Assembly: GCF_002288925.2 (NCBI RefSeq)
Contig: NW_022098031.1
Span: forward strand, 16,792,376 to 16,856,375
DNA: 64,000 nt
Source: Delphinapterus leucas
Taxonomy: Eukaryota > Chordata > Mammalia > Artiodactyla > Monodontidae
Direction of reading: 5' to 3'
The translations under genes and the position numbers were made by a program. Below the pieces are notes generated by a model that made no database searches, was not told where the DNA came from, and was given only the letters and a program-made list of their open reading frames with translations. This document shows positions 23,880-39,227 of this stretch, in pieces; positions within the stretch are counted from its first letter, which is position 1; each line of letters starts with the position of its first letter.

Positions 23880-25205
23880 AATTATTTCGCTTCATTTATT
23901 AAACCTTTCAGCAACATTTGACATAACTGACCAACCCCTCTTTCTTGAAACATTTTATTCTTTGGTTTTCCATGCCTTTATCTCATGTTCTTTTTCTCTT
24001 ACCTCACGTTCTGCTCTGTATCAGTTTTTTCTTCTGTCTCCCCTCTTCCAGATTTAGGTTCTGGACTATTCCTTCCCTACTTCTCTATCGGTAGCGGTAG
24101 CCTTTCCATGGTAATTTAGTCCAGTCTATGGCTTTAAATATCACCTATCAACCTAGATCTCTTAAGTGTGTATCTGCAGTCCAGATCTCTTCCCTAAGCT
24201 CCATTTTATAAATGTTGCTGCCTGATTTACATCTCTACTCCTGTGTCTTGTAAGAATCTCAGACTTAACACAGACAAAACAGAACTACAGTAATTTCGAC
24301 CCAACCCAACTTTTGCCAAACTCCCCTTTCCCAGGCCTCCTCTATCTTCCAGAACCACCAAATTCTAATTCCTCAGGACAAGCTTAGGAGTAATCCTTAA
24401 TTCCTCTTCCCCTCACAGCTCACACTCAATCCATTAGCAAGTCAAACCAACTCTACTCTGAAATATCCCTCATCTGGTACTTCTTCCCAACCCTTAGTCT
24501 AGTCTGTGTCCCATCCTTCACCTCCTGAACTCCTGCAACCCCTTCACGACTGGTCTCCCTGCTTTCACTCTTGCTTTCTTCAGTCCATTCTCTAACGAGC
24601 AGCTTGAGCAAACTTCTAAAGCATTAATGAGATGACAACATTTCCACCCAAAGGCTTTCCCTTGCAACGAGAATAAAATCCAATCTCTTTACCATGGCAC
24701 CCCCGCCCCTACACCATCTTCCTACGTTTCTGACATATTGTCCTCAGCCTCTCAGCTGTTCAGCCACAGTACATCCACACTGGCCATCTTGCTGTCCTGG
24801 GAACACACCACACGTTTCCCCATTTCAGAACCTTGTCATTTTCTGCTCCTTCTCTTTGGAAAGTTCCTCCTTTCTTAGCTCTTCATCATGGAGGCTTTCT
24901 TCTCATCATTCAGGCCATTATTCAGGTTACCTCCTCAGAGAGGTTTTCCCTGAGAGTCACAAAAATCTGCCTTCCCTCCATGCTTGATTACTCTCAATCA
25001 CATTACCCTACTGCATTTCTTTCAAGGAGCTAGAAAATCTAATATTGTCTTACTTAATCATTAGTACCTAATTATTATTTGTTTTCTCCACAGGAATATG
25101 AGCTCTTTGAGGGCAGGTCTGTGTCCATCTTACACATTGTTGCATCCCCATTACTCAGAACCATGCCTGATATGTGGTATTGACTCAAAATGTGACTAAG
25201 TGAGG
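23880..25205 (+). mobile_element. L2 LINE, about 1.3 kb, ORF2 end + 3'UTR
   Basis: The longest L2 in the window. Landmarks in order: 'TTTAAATATCACCTATCAAC', 'AATCCATTAGCAAGTCAAAC', 'GACTGGTCTCCCTGCTTTCA', 'ACCTCCTCAGAGAGGTTTTC', and the terminal 'TGAGCTCTTTGAGGGCAGGT' with 'CATGCCTGATATGTGG'. A 97-codon frame (24694-24987) survives within the reverse-transcriptase/C-terminal part but is not functional. Confidence 0.88.
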
Positions 25206-26189
25206 TTCAGTGTAGAAAGCAGTATTTTGACTCGTATAATATTACATAAAGCATTCAATAAATTAAAACAAACTGAATCATCCTTAGCTAAGAAAATATT
25301 TTCTACAGCACAAGGAACAGAAATCCGGCTTTCAAGTTTTTAGCTTTTGTTTGATAGCCTTATGTTTGAATCACACATGGAGAAATCCCCATTTGTATCT
25401 ACCATGACAGAAAAATCTTTGTGACATTGGAAATGGTATCTGCTTCTTAACATTCTTTTGAGGATTATGTGTCAAAGCTGTATGTTACACCTGAGTTTCT
25501 CGGTTTCACATGGGGGGTGAGGTGGACAATCCATGCGGTTTGGTCTCTCTTAGAAGAAAAATCCAAGCAATCTAACCTGAGTTACTGCCTAGTGGTTCCT
25601 CATCTCTGAGGGGAAGATTGATATGAATGCATGATGTACTCATCTCATTTACAAAATGATCTCAGTATACTTTATAACATTAAACAACTTCCTATGTCCT
25701 ACTTTTCTATTTAAATCTGTTTTTATATCAGTCACGTTCTTACATTTCTGAAAGCATAACATTTCAACAAATGTTTGATTTTAAGCTGGTTTTATCTTTA
25801 GCAGATGGAAATTTTGCTTGATCATTTCACAGTAGGGTTAATACTTTGAAGAAGAGATGCTGGGTAGAAAACACAATGAAGGCAAACTCGAACCCTATCC
25901 TAATGTGATAAGTGAGGTCCAAAAATTTCAATCACCCAAACAGTTCAGTAGCCTTACTGTGAGGTTAAGAAAATGGGTGATGGAGCCTCACAGCTTAGTG
26001 AACTGGCTTTTTCCAGGCTAGATATAAATCCATCCAAGTTCTGGCTGTGGTGGTTGTCATTCGGTGGCAGTTGTTCCCTCAGGCAAAATGGAAAGGAATG
26101 ATTTTTTTTTTTTTCCCTCCTGAACAGGCATTTAATTGTCGTATTTCAGTTGGAAGCAGTAGTTGGAGAATAAGTTACAGGAACAGACA

Positions 26190-26235
26190 AACCAAAAAAA
26201 AAAAACAAAAAAAACCCAAAACCAAAAAACCCCAC
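26190..26235 (+). repeat. A-rich low-complexity tract
   Basis: Runs of A broken by single or triple C, with no SINE head attached. Confidence 0.8.
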
Positions 26236-26239
26236 GTAA

Positions 26240-27414
<1,175 letters not shown>

Positions 27415-27610
27415 TAATCCTGGGGGACCGCACCATCAACCATGTGGTTGGTACAAGGTCACTTGAAGAGCGTTTTGAAATCTAAAATCTATTGGAAGAT
27501 GGTCTAAGATCTTATGCGGTTTTGTAGCAAAAGGCATTAAAATGAGGTTCCAATAAGTCCATGTGCCTCTTACTTTGATGCCATGAAATATTGATTTGCC
27601 AGTGGAGGGC

Positions 27611-27612
<2 letters not shown>

Positions 27613-27646
<34 letters not shown>
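27613..27646. repeat. (GT)17 microsatellite
   Basis: An uninterrupted run of 17 GT units, 285 bp downstream of a TAFA2 coding exon. Long pure dinucleotide runs are usually length-polymorphic. Confidence 0.97.
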
Positions 27647-27649
<3 letters not shown>

Positions 27650-28409
27650 AATTATTTGGTGAAGGAAAAATGAAAATAGATGATTAAATAGTGTGGGTAC
27701 CTAAACACATGGCTGGTTCTTAACAATGAAAAAATAAACACTGCACAGATGAGTGAACGTTTAGCTGTGGATAGAATTCACATGAAATATTTTTATAGAG
27801 ATTTATCAAAATATTAATTTCTTTCTTGGAGGATTCACCTAATTACAAAGGATATAAACATTTATGTGGGTCTGTATAATTGATGTTATCATGAATAATA
27901 ATGTGTTAAGTGCTCATATTTTCATGGTGCACTCCTTGTGGTGATAGTTACTGCCCACAGTAAAAAAAGATTGTGTTCATTTGAATGCCTTCCTGATTTT
28001 AGCCTACTTGTGGGAAATACTACATTGATTCTAAAATATTGACTCTGGTCATGGACTCACTTTCTTATATGTTTATGTAAATCAGCACATGCATGTATCC
28101 ACGTAGTTTCTTTCCAATATGTTACTGTCCATGAAGCCTATATGTTGGCATGAAATATCCTTTAAAAATGTGCCTATCATTAACAATACTGTATTATACA
28201 CTTAACATGAGATCTACCATCTTAAAATTTTAAGTGTTCTTACCAAAGTAAAATAAAAATTAAAAAAATATTTTTAGTCAAAAAATCTAGAAAGATTTAT
28301 TCCCTTTGGACCAAAAAAAAAAAAAAGCATCCTTCAAAATCTAATCAGCCCAGTGGTGGGAGAAATATGTGGCTTTTGTTCCTCTTTAAATGTGCACCCA
28401 AAGAATTAA

Positions 28410-29930
<1,521 letters not shown>

Positions 29931-29934
29931 GTGG

Positions 29935-30190
29935 GTATGAGGAAGCTAACACTTATTAGATGCTTAAAACATATGCCATATACTGAACAATGTGCTTCAT
30001 GTGAATTAGCTCATTTAATCCTCTTAATAGCCCAGTGAAAGAGGTAATATTATTATCTCCTTTTACAGCTGAGTAAACCAAAGCTTTAAAATGTTAAGTG
30101 ACTTCCCAAGGTCATATAGCTAATTAACGGGAAGTTACAGATCAAACCGTATATTTTCATTCCAGAACCTAATCTCTTAACCTGTAGTTT
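29935..30190 (-). mobile_element. MIR SINE, antisense, near full length
   Basis: Contains 'GCTCATTTAATCCTCTTAAT', 'CCTTTTACAGCTGAGTAAAC' and 'GACTTCCCAAGGTCATATAG' in reversed MIR order. Confidence 0.88.
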
Positions 30191-32650
30191 ATACTAGATC
30201 ATTTAACTTATTCTTAAGCAATAGTGATGAAAGTTTCCTATAATTCTGTTCATATAAAGTAGACCTTTAAAAATATTTTTAGCTTTTTGGATCATTGAAA
30301 TGAAAAGGTCAGAAGCATGTGATCTAAATTCTCATAATAAATTGTTTTAGAAGTGTTGCTTCACTCCCTGTCGGGCCATATTCTCGATAGTTCAAACGTA
30401 AAATTGAGTCTCTGCTTCACAAATTCTTCATAATGTAATTAAACAAGATAGATGAAAGACTGAGAACTTGTGAGTAGGGAAGACCACATCTAGATCCTCT
30501 AGTTTGTTTTATTTATAAATTCATATAACTTATAGTGGATTGCCCTTTCTATTTTTCCTTCATCTCCTTTGCCCTGGAGAACAGCTGTTAATGGAAGACC
30601 TCATTGAAGATACTGTAGAGAGGATTCATGCAATAGTGGGTGTTTGTATTAAATTATCTTAAAAATTCCTTCCAACCCTGAGAGTCTATGATTCTCATTT
30701 AAAAAGGAAAAATCATTATATATAAGAGAAGATAAGAGGGCTTGAGAGAAGGAGCTTCTTCAGTACAATCAAAGTAAATTATTGTTACTTTTTCCTTCAC
30801 AAGTAAAAAGATTGCTGGTGAAAATGAAGCTACTTGGACATTTTCAACTAAAGGAACGTCATGGCATTTCAAATGCCTGGGCAAAATGATGTTCAATTAC
30901 GAATATTAGTTTGGCTCACAAAACAATTAGGTGGATTTCCCTGAGGCCCCAAAGAAGCAAAGTTGTCAAGGTCATCATGTTATTAGTGTTCTGCCATCTC
31001 CTTTGAAATAGTCCAAAAAGTATTGGAGATGAGATAAATTCTTGAAATAGTTCTGGCACGACATTACTTTGCCCACAGTGGAAGTGTTGGGTAGAGGTAG
31101 GTTCTGCCCTACATAAACAGCAGCAATATTATTGAAAAGAAATCTGATCATTATTTTAATCACTGGTGTTATTATCCACTTGCTGGTCTTGAATAAGGTA
31201 GCCATGGCTGTGGTGAGCCAAGAAGCCACTGAAGCCCTGATTTGGCAGGTCCTAGCCACAAATGGGAAAGTCTAGAAGTTAAGCAGGAATAGGCTATAAA
31301 AGTAACTGAAGAGCTGCTCTCAGCAAAAAGTCATTTGCGTTCCTTACGCAAGATATGTTGGTCTTATGGGATTATCACTGCAAGCAAAATGGCTCGAGAA
31401 ATGATTAAAATTTGCAGTAATGTACATCCTCCTTCATAACTGCCCGTATCCAATCTGGAGTGCTCTGGTAAATTTAATGTTAGAAAAAAACCAGTCAGCC
31501 AAAAACATCAATGAGGCTTGCTTGGCCTCAGCAGAGATGCATGGTACTTTCCAGAATTGACTACAGATCAGGGGCTGGGTGAATTTCTCATTTAAGACAA
31601 ATTTGGAACTTACATTGTACTTCCCATAAATGCTAATTATATCCTCCTTCTGTCTTTGTACTAAATTCAGGAAGCTTATTGTCATAACCCATTTTCTAAT
31701 TGTCCTAACAAGGGGAAAAGGCAAAGAATAGACAGCCTTTGTTAGAACAGCAATATTTGCATACATGCTCTTCAAAACCCCAAACATTTAGTCTGCAGAG
31801 AAAGGAGGGTGCAACATTGTTTCCCGAACCCTACTTCTCACCTTAAAGCTGGAAACTAATGACTGCGTATGACATCTGTAACCATCTACTGTATTACTTT
31901 AAAGAACTCCTAAGTTAAAAAGAAAAAAAGGAAAAGCCATGAAAGCCTTTTGATTTCAAACTCATTTTCAAAGATAAATAATAAAGAACTTTTCAAAGAG
32001 TCATTAATAAAAGAATAGTCTTTCCAGTGTGAAACAGCACATAATTATATGCTGATTATATAATAGAAAAGTAGAAGGGGGGAAAGGTGCTGTAGAGATT
32101 GTAAGAATTGAGAAAAAAAACTTTGATAACATTGTTAGAATCCTCAGGAAAAACAGACTGTGATTCATTTCTTTTAATGTTTTGATACTCTTTCTCTGTG
32201 GAATATCTCCTAAAAGAAGTCACATTCTGATTTTAGGATTTACAGCCCTTGGCCATTGGTATGGACTCCACACTCCTATGGTCATGCAGCTCAGATGTCT
32301 GGTTCTTACCTAAGGAAAAATGAACTTAACTTGATATAAGATTTTTATATTTTCATTAGAAATATTATCTTTATGAATCATGAATCCTCATATGCATAAG
32401 AAGACATTTTCTGCGTAATTTTTAACTAATTGGAATTCTTTCATCTTTACTCATTTACTTAAAGTGCCTTAAGCAGATAAGAACTCTGTAGTTTTTTAAT
32501 GTCCCTTCAAACATAAATGGATTTTAAGGGCATAAAATATGATTTTATTTTGTTGTATAATACAATGAAAATCAACAAATGTTAAAAAATTTCCTGTGCA
32601 TAAATATTCTATAATAAGAATGCTCATATTATAATCAAAGCAACAAAATC
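30191..32650. other. Long unique intronic stretch
   Basis: About 2.4 kb without a repeat that I can name. On the minus strand two open frames of 94 codons (31259-30975) and 117 codons (31787-31434) follow one another, but neither shows a recognisable domain. Confidence 0.45.
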
Positions 32651-32654
32651 AAAT

Positions 32655-32740
32655 ATGAAAGCATTTACTTAGCTCTTAAAGTGTGCTGGGCACTCTGCTA
32701 AGTGCATCGCAGGTATTATCTTATTTAATTTCCCCAACCA
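32655..32740 (-). mobile_element. MIR SINE fragment, antisense
   Basis: 'GTGTGCTGGGCACTCTGCTA' and 'TCTTATTTAATTTCCCCA' are the reversed MIR 3' part. Confidence 0.75.
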
Positions 32741-33537
32741 CAGTAGTTACTAACTAGAGCACAAAGATATACATAGCATGATGCCTGCCCACCAGAAGTA
32801 TGCCCTCGAGTGGGGGAATGAATAGTAGACAACTGCATTATTCTTTTGTTATCCATATGCAGCCCACTAACAATAAACATTGGAATCGCTGGTAAATATA
32901 AATCGAGTAACATTGTTATAATAATGGGGATAAAATAAGTCTCTAGTTCAGCTTCCTCATCTACAAAAAAAAATGAGGACGTTGAGCTATATTCAATTTC
33001 AAGTTCCTCTAAACAACAGTTATCCTTTGATTCCTTGTGCCAAGGACATTTCTAACTTCCTTTCCAACTAAATTTATATGACACTAATAACTAGCTAATC
33101 TCAGAACAGAGGTAAGTGTTAGGTTTTTCATCCTCTCCCTCTAAGGGAGAAAAGAAATAGCATCTTAGGGTGCTTTGTTGATTGAAGCCTCAAGTCATCC
33201 CCTTCCAGATGCTGCCTGATTTTACACCAAGACTCCGTGACTCTGAGTTGGTGGGTCTGAATGGTGTCCAGGGGTGCTACTCCAGGTCCAAGGCAAGGGA
33301 AGAACACAAGAGGAGAAAAGTTCATTTTCTCACCTTAAGGGGGTGCAATTTGTGAATTATTCAATCACAAGCTCTCTTCTTGTCTTGTAAATTTAACATA
33401 GACTTAGTGTAGTGTGGTCCTTTTTTGATCAGCCCTTTCCAACAGACACATTCCCCATTCTTCTGTCTTCATCTCACCTCTGACCAGGCCCTGAATTGCA
33501 CCCTGGTCCACAGGACAGAGCATGACAACTTTTAGGG

Positions 33538-33782
33538 CTGTGGTTTTCAAATTATCTTGATGGTACCTAAGTAAGAAATACATCTTATGTTGTGATCCAA
33601 CATATACACAACACTCCCACACACATACACATACACCCATACACCCCACACTAAAATTAAAGTTCTGATTTTTTGGTTTTATTTCCTTCCTTCATTCCTC
33701 CCTCTCTTCCTCCCTTCCTCAACCCCATAAATTGATTTTATAACCCACAAATATGTTACAACATGTAGTTTGAAAACCACGG
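33538..33782. mobile_element. hAT-like MITE
   Basis: Imperfect terminal inverted repeats CTGTGGTTTTCAAA and TTTGAAAACCACGG enclose 245 bp. Flanks TTTTAGGG and CTTTAGAA are 8 bp long and match at five positions, all differences being transitions, as for a decayed hAT target duplication. A CA-rich tract and a TTCC-rich tract lie inside. The family name is not certain. Confidence 0.7.
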
Positions 33783-33999
33783 CTTTAGAAGCAGTATTTG
33801 ACTGCTTCTCGTGTTGGCTCCATGGAAGCGGTAGCCACTGCTAACTTGCAAAGATGCAAACTACTGAATAGACAGTTTTCAAATCAATTCATCTTTTACA
33901 TTTTAAATATTTTTAGTCAATATTTTGGGGTAAAAATTTCATAAGATCTTGTAAAATATAGATTTCATGGGGAAAATGTGTATACTCGATACATTCTTC

Positions 34000-34115
34000 C
34001 ATTCAACGAGTGTTTACTATCTTTTATTGTTGGGTGCTATTCTGGGTTCTGGAGCACAGCACAGGGGAAAAAAAGAGAGGATCCCTGCCCTCATAAGGCC
34101 TAGATTCTAATAGGG
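34000..34115 (-). mobile_element. L2 LINE 3' end, antisense (left part, split by MLT1)
   Basis: 'TTCCATTCAACGAGTGTTTA', 'CTATTCTGGGTTCTGGAGCA' and 'GAGGATCCCTGCCCTCATAA' are the reversed L2 terminus. It continues at 34742 beyond the LTR. Confidence 0.75.
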
Positions 34116-34741
34116 TGTATTGGTTTTCTATTGCTGCCTTAGCAAATTTAGGGACGTGATACAACATCCATTAATTATTTGTAGGTCAGACTTCCAGGCA
34201 CAGCGTAGCTCGGCTATTTGTCTGCTCTGGGTTTCACAAGGCTGAAATCAATGGGTATGCTTCATCTTTCCACAACAGGGCTGTGTTTCTTTTCTGGAGG
34301 CTTTAAGGGAGAATCTGCTTCCAAGCCCATTTAGGTTATTGACAGAATTCGGTTCCTTCTAAATGTAGGAATGAGGTTTCTACCCCTCCAGTAGCTGTCA
34401 TCTGAGAGCCTCTCTCACCTCCATCAGAATATCTGCTTTCTCCATCACATTGCCTCCTTCATCTTCAAACCAGTCAGGGCACACTGAGTCTTTCTCACAC
34501 TTCGAATCTCTCCGACGTCCCCCTTCCGCCATTTCTCCTCCGCTTTACTCTTCTGCTTTTAAAAGCTCAAAGGATTACATTTGTCCCACCCAGATAGTCC
34601 AGGATGATTACCCTATTTTAAGGTTAGCTGATTAGCAACTTTAATGACATTGTCCCTTCACAGCTGTGCTAAGATTAGTGTTTATTTGAATACCTAAGGG
34701 ACAGGAATCTTGAGGGTATATCTTTAGAATTCTACCTATCA
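34116..34741 (-). mobile_element. Solitary MLT1 (ERVL-MaLR) LTR, antisense
   Basis: The + strand opens TGTATTGGTTTTCTATTGCT, carries 'TCCAGGATGATTACCCTATT' and 'AGCTGATTAGCAACTTTAAT', and closes ATTCTACCTATCA, the reverse of a whole MLT1 LTR. It interrupts an L2. Confidence 0.85.
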
Positions 34742-35150
34742 GACAGGGGGAGACAAAAATTAAAATATATGAGTAAAGTATATGTTAGATGGTGGTAGGT
34801 GCCATGGGAAAAAGTAAAGCAGGGAGGGGAAATGGAAAGTGCTGAGCCAAGGGAGTTTGCATACTGAAGTCTCCAAGGAGATGAGGGGATAAGCCATGTG
34901 ACTATCTAGAGGACACGCTTTCCAGGTAAAGGGAGAAACAAGCATAGTACCCGCCATGGAAGCTACCCTGGGAATACCATATTCAAGAGACAGCAATGAT
35001 GCTAGTGTGGGTGGGGGGAGTGAGCAAGGTAAGTGGTCATATTTCGGATTAGAAAGGTATTATGAGGCATGTCACTATAGACCTGAATTTTTGTCCTGAG
35101 CAAATAGAATGAGGAAGTTGACATTAGGTGAGTTGGAGACAACCGTGGGG
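34742..35150 (-). mobile_element. L2 LINE, antisense (right part, split by MLT1)
   Basis: 'TAGATGGTGGTAGGTGCCAT' continues the reversed L2 sequence begun at 34000-34115, further towards the L2 5' side, in the expected order. Confidence 0.6.
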
Positions 35151-37025
35151 AGAAGAGGTTTTATGTTTTACATTAATATCCATTAAATCTAGGTTATTTA
35201 GCTTAATAGAAATTTAAATATGGTATAACATCTTGAATTTGATATTTATTAAGATAGATGAAAATGTTTTACTATAGTAAGAAAAATGTAGACATTGAAA
35301 TTCATATCAGAAAAGATTTTAAATCTCAAATGATATGGACATTTGAAAAAAGCACTTAAGGAACTATATAATTACTATAATGACATTAAGTTTTAAAAAG
35401 AGATGTGGACAGAAACAAATTTTTTTTCTCAATTAGATTTGGGTCCAAGGGTAGAAGGGATACCAAGCTAGGTGTCCAGGAAGTAGCACTACTAAAAGTG
35501 ACATTTTAAACCTAGTATTTTTAACTTAAGAGCTGCTTACTTAATTAATAATAATTTAATAGATCCAGGAGTGTCTCCCTTGTTATTTCTTTAGAAAGTT
35601 ATTAGAAATTATTGCAAAGACTTTTAAAAATATATCATAAGGAAATATATTCCAAACCTTGGCCTATATTTTTACAATTAAAATAAGAAATGGGCAACAT
35701 ATGAGTGCTTTGATGTTCCTGTAAGATTTAAATGCTTCTACAGTACTTGAGCCAGGTATTTATTTGTAGGTGTTACTCTGAGTATTATGCTATTTATTTG
35801 TAGGTGTTACTCTGAATAATATTCAGGTGTTACTCTGAATATTACTCTGAATACTATGCTCATAATCTTATAATTAATTGTGAATGTTTGTACATTGAAA
35901 TGGAATCTAGTTTGGGCATAATAGAATTTCATTAGCACTGTGAAGTACATCTTTAGGTTACTGCCTAAACAATATCCTGTCTGTAATCTGAGGCCTAAAA
36001 TTCTATCAGGGATTTATGTTTAATATTGAGGAGCTTGCTATTTGTTCAGAGGTAAGTATTCCTGGGAGAGGCAACACTCATCTGTTTTTGGTTATCTGGA
36101 GAGCCCTAATCAAAGAAAAATAGTACCTCATAAGCCCTGGGAGAATAGAACAGGAAGTTCAAGTATCCCTAGCTAGCAGGGATTCTATGCCTTTTACTTT
36201 TTCTGGGGTGGGTAAAAGCCATTCTATTAAAAAATATAATCTTCCCTGAATACATTCTACTGTGGCTCTTTCCCTTCTCCTCACACATTTTCTATGGATT
36301 TGAAATCCCTTAAACAATGATTTCAGATCCAGTTCTATGCTCTTTGGAGAGTGGGGTAAATCTTCCCTCAAGCTCAGAATTCCAAATGTTTTGTGCTGAG
36401 ACAGCTATGGTCTAATTCCCAACTCTCTCTAAGATGAGAATGAATCCCAGCTCCCTGCTGGGCAGTCTACCTCTGAATAATGGCTAGCTGGTTGTGAAGT
36501 GTGCTTAATACAAGGGCAGAGTTGAGCTTAACTCTATAATGGTTAGACTTCACTGTGGTACCCAATAAAGTTCTGGACACCAACTTTCAGTGGGTGCGAA
36601 AAAAAGAAGCTTACATAAAAGGCTTTGTAGATATTTACCTCAGAGAATAGAAGCACTAGGAGTAACAGGTTTTAAATTATTTGAAGATATATCATGTGAA
36701 AGAAAAACATTAGACTTGTTCTGTGTGACTACAAAGAATACAATTAAAGACAAGGAATAACTCTTGGTGTCAGCTCAAGATGATGGTGAATGGGATAACT
36801 TGGGAAATAGTAAGTTCCTCATTTCTGGAAATCATCAATTTGTGACTTAAAGGATGAGCAGAAAATCAGAGTTAACTAGTTCAATTTACCACAACAAACA
36901 CAAAACAACTTATGCAAAGGCATTGAGGTATAAAAGATCATGTCTTACTCCTGGAATTGAAATCAGTTTATGGGGTGACTTCATGTGTGTGAGGGGAGTG
37001 GGGTGATGGGGAATCCCTGGATGGG
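35151..37025. other. Intronic sequence with a local tandem duplication
   Basis: No gene or named repeat. It holds the duplicated block described at 35757-35845. Confidence 0.5.
35757..35845 (+). repeat. 34-bp tandem duplication plus partial third unit
   Basis: TATTTATTTGTAGGTGTTAC followed by TCTGA occurs at 35757-35781 and 35791-35815; a shorter AGGTGTTACTCTGAAT copy follows at about 35825. Confidence 0.9.
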
Positions 37026-37029
37026 GAAT

Positions 37030-37660
37030 CATGATGGCCTTTCACTGCCATGCTAAAAGATTTGCATGCTATTCTCTAAGCAATGGTGAACCATTGAAGA
37101 ACCTTAAACAGGAGATGAGAAGCGTCTGATTTACACTTTACAAAGTCTGTTTGGCTGCAATGTGTCAATTGTAGGGAATTAAGGAAAGTATGAGATAACA
37201 GGCTTGGACTAAGATAGGAAAGTGATACAGTGAGGGTGTCGAGGGCTGGGAAGGAGAATCAATAGGGCTTGGTAACTAATTGAATATGAGGGTTAGTGAA
37301 AGAAAATTCTAGAAATACTTGTATTTCTGGAGTAATCAATTTGGTGATATTAATTGATAAAGACGCAATGAGGTGGAAATATCAAGTGGATAGTTTGATA
37401 TATAGCCCTAGAAATCAAGACAGAAGTCTGAGAATAGTCATCCCCTAGATGGTGTTGGAATAATTAATTTAAAAGGCTCCCCCAGAAGGAATGTGTTGAA
37501 AGGGAAGAGCATCAAAGACATTTTAGCAGGTAATGTAGAAAAAGGTACTTGCTAAGGAACATGAAGTGTGGACAGAGAGATAGGAAAACCAAGAGACCAG
37601 AGTCTGGGAGAACACAGAATTCCAGAGAGCCAGGACTGTCCGTTGATACAACAAGGATAT
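37030..37660 (-). mobile_element. L2 LINE, antisense, internal part
   Basis: 'AATGGTGAACCATTGAAGAA', 'AAACAGGAGATGAGAAGCG' and 'GTCTGTTTGGCTGCAATGTG' follow the reverse of the L2 ORF2 end; no open frame remains. Confidence 0.7.
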
Positions 37661-37924
37661 AGAACCTACAGACAGATTATGTGGCCTTTAAGTTTCTTTC
37701 TGGGTGTGATATTTGCAAGAAATACTGGAAATTCATGATCTGTTAGCTGAATATTATTTACTGTCATAATCTTAATACTTGCCTCCTAGTTGGATGGTGT
37801 CATTGGTAACACATTGTAAACTGCAGAATATGCATCTATTTAAAATAGAATGGAGTGTTAGAAACATTTTAAAAATAAGAATATGAATCCCTTTAGCAGA
37901 GTTAACAAATTCCATTCAAGGGAT

Positions 37925-38180
37925 GCCTATCCATTCATTTGTTCATTCACTCTGTAACGATCAATTGTAGGTCTGCTATGTGGCACTGTGCCTGATATTG
38001 TGGTAGGCTTTGGAATTCAAATTTTTAAAAAAAAATCATGACTCTTTGCTGTGCAAGGATTCACAGTCAATTGGAGAGAAAGTCAATAAATCACTGTCAT
38101 GTGCAGAAGTGGTAGGACAGAGGTTTGTACAGGTGCCACTGGAGTCTATTGGCAGTTTAACATTGCACGGCCTATAATCC
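37925..38180 (-). mobile_element. L2 LINE 3' end, antisense
   Basis: 'CATTCATTTGTTCATTCACT', 'CTGCTATGTGGCACTGTGCC' and 'GGTTTGTACAGGTGCCACTG' give the reversed L2 terminus and adjacent UTR. Confidence 0.7.
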
Positions 38181-38899
38181 TCCTAAAACAAATGGATAAC
38201 AGATTTTGAGGCCATTCAAAGGCAACTTATTCAATAATTTGTCTCCTTAGTATATAGTGACTAAGTACAATGAAAATATTATGTTCTGCGATGTCAAGAT
38301 TCAATTAAATTGTTTTCCACCTTTGCGTCTGGCATTGTACTACCGTAAGAAAATGAAAATCCATGAAGATGCTTTCTCAACTAGACTACTTTCTTCTTGA
38401 TGAACTATTCATAGAGACAACACTGAATGAGTACTTTTTGGATTAGACTTTTAAATCACTTTACATTTTTCTATTACCTATAAAATATGAGAGAGGGGAA
38501 GGAGAAGGATTCTGTGTATGGGACCATAGTAATAACTAATTAAACTGAAGATAATTTACAATTGCCATCTGCAAATAAGAATATTGGAACCTTACAACAT
38601 GGCACCCATTTATCAATGCTTTAAGCTTATAGAACACTTTAAAAATCTTTAAGTAAGATATATTACTTACAGCAAAATCAGCCATTCGGTTGAAATGTCA
38701 TTTAATAATAAAACTCAAATTGCCACATTAAAGCAAAGAAGCCAAAATCTTTATAGTTTATACTAAGCCAGGGAATTCCACTTATATGATGTTTAATATC
38801 GAACTTGTTACAGACAAGAGCTAGTTAGCTGTTGAATGTACCTTTAGCTGCTGTGGTTCAGTATTATTGTGTTTAGCTCCTATTACATTGCAATGTTGG

Positions 38900-39227
38900 A
38901 CCTCCCTGGTGGTGCAGTGGTTAGGAATCCACCTGCCAATGCAGGTGACAGCGGTTCGAGCCCTGGTCTGGGAAAATCCCACATGCCGCAGAGCAACTAA
39001 GCCCGTGTGCCACAACTACTGAGCCTGTGCTCTAGAGACCCCGAGCCACAACTACTGAAGCTCGTGCGCTCTAGGGCCCGTGCTCTGCAACAAGGAGAAG
39101 CCGCTGCAATGAGAAGCCCGCACACGGCAACAAAGATTAGTCCCCGCTCGCCACAACTAGAAAAAGCCCACATGCAGCAAGGAAGACTCAATGCAGCCAA
39201 AAATTAATTAATTAATTAATCTAAAAA
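38900..39227 (+). mobile_element. CHR-type SINE with perfect 13-bp TSD
   Basis: It starts ACCTCCCTGGTGGTGCAGTG, with the tRNA-derived B-box region GGTTCGAGCCCTGG, then the CHR body with repeated 'CACAACTACTGA' motifs, and ends in an ATTA-repeat tail. ATTGCAATGTTGG flanks it at 38887-38899 and 39228-39240 with no mismatch. At 328 bp it is longer than the CHR-2 copy at 44355. Confidence 0.95.

Noticed and set aside
38900..39227. Functional tRNA gene in the SINE head
   Set aside because: Only a diverged tRNA-derived promoter region is present within a CHR SINE, with target duplications and a tail; no intact cloverleaf.
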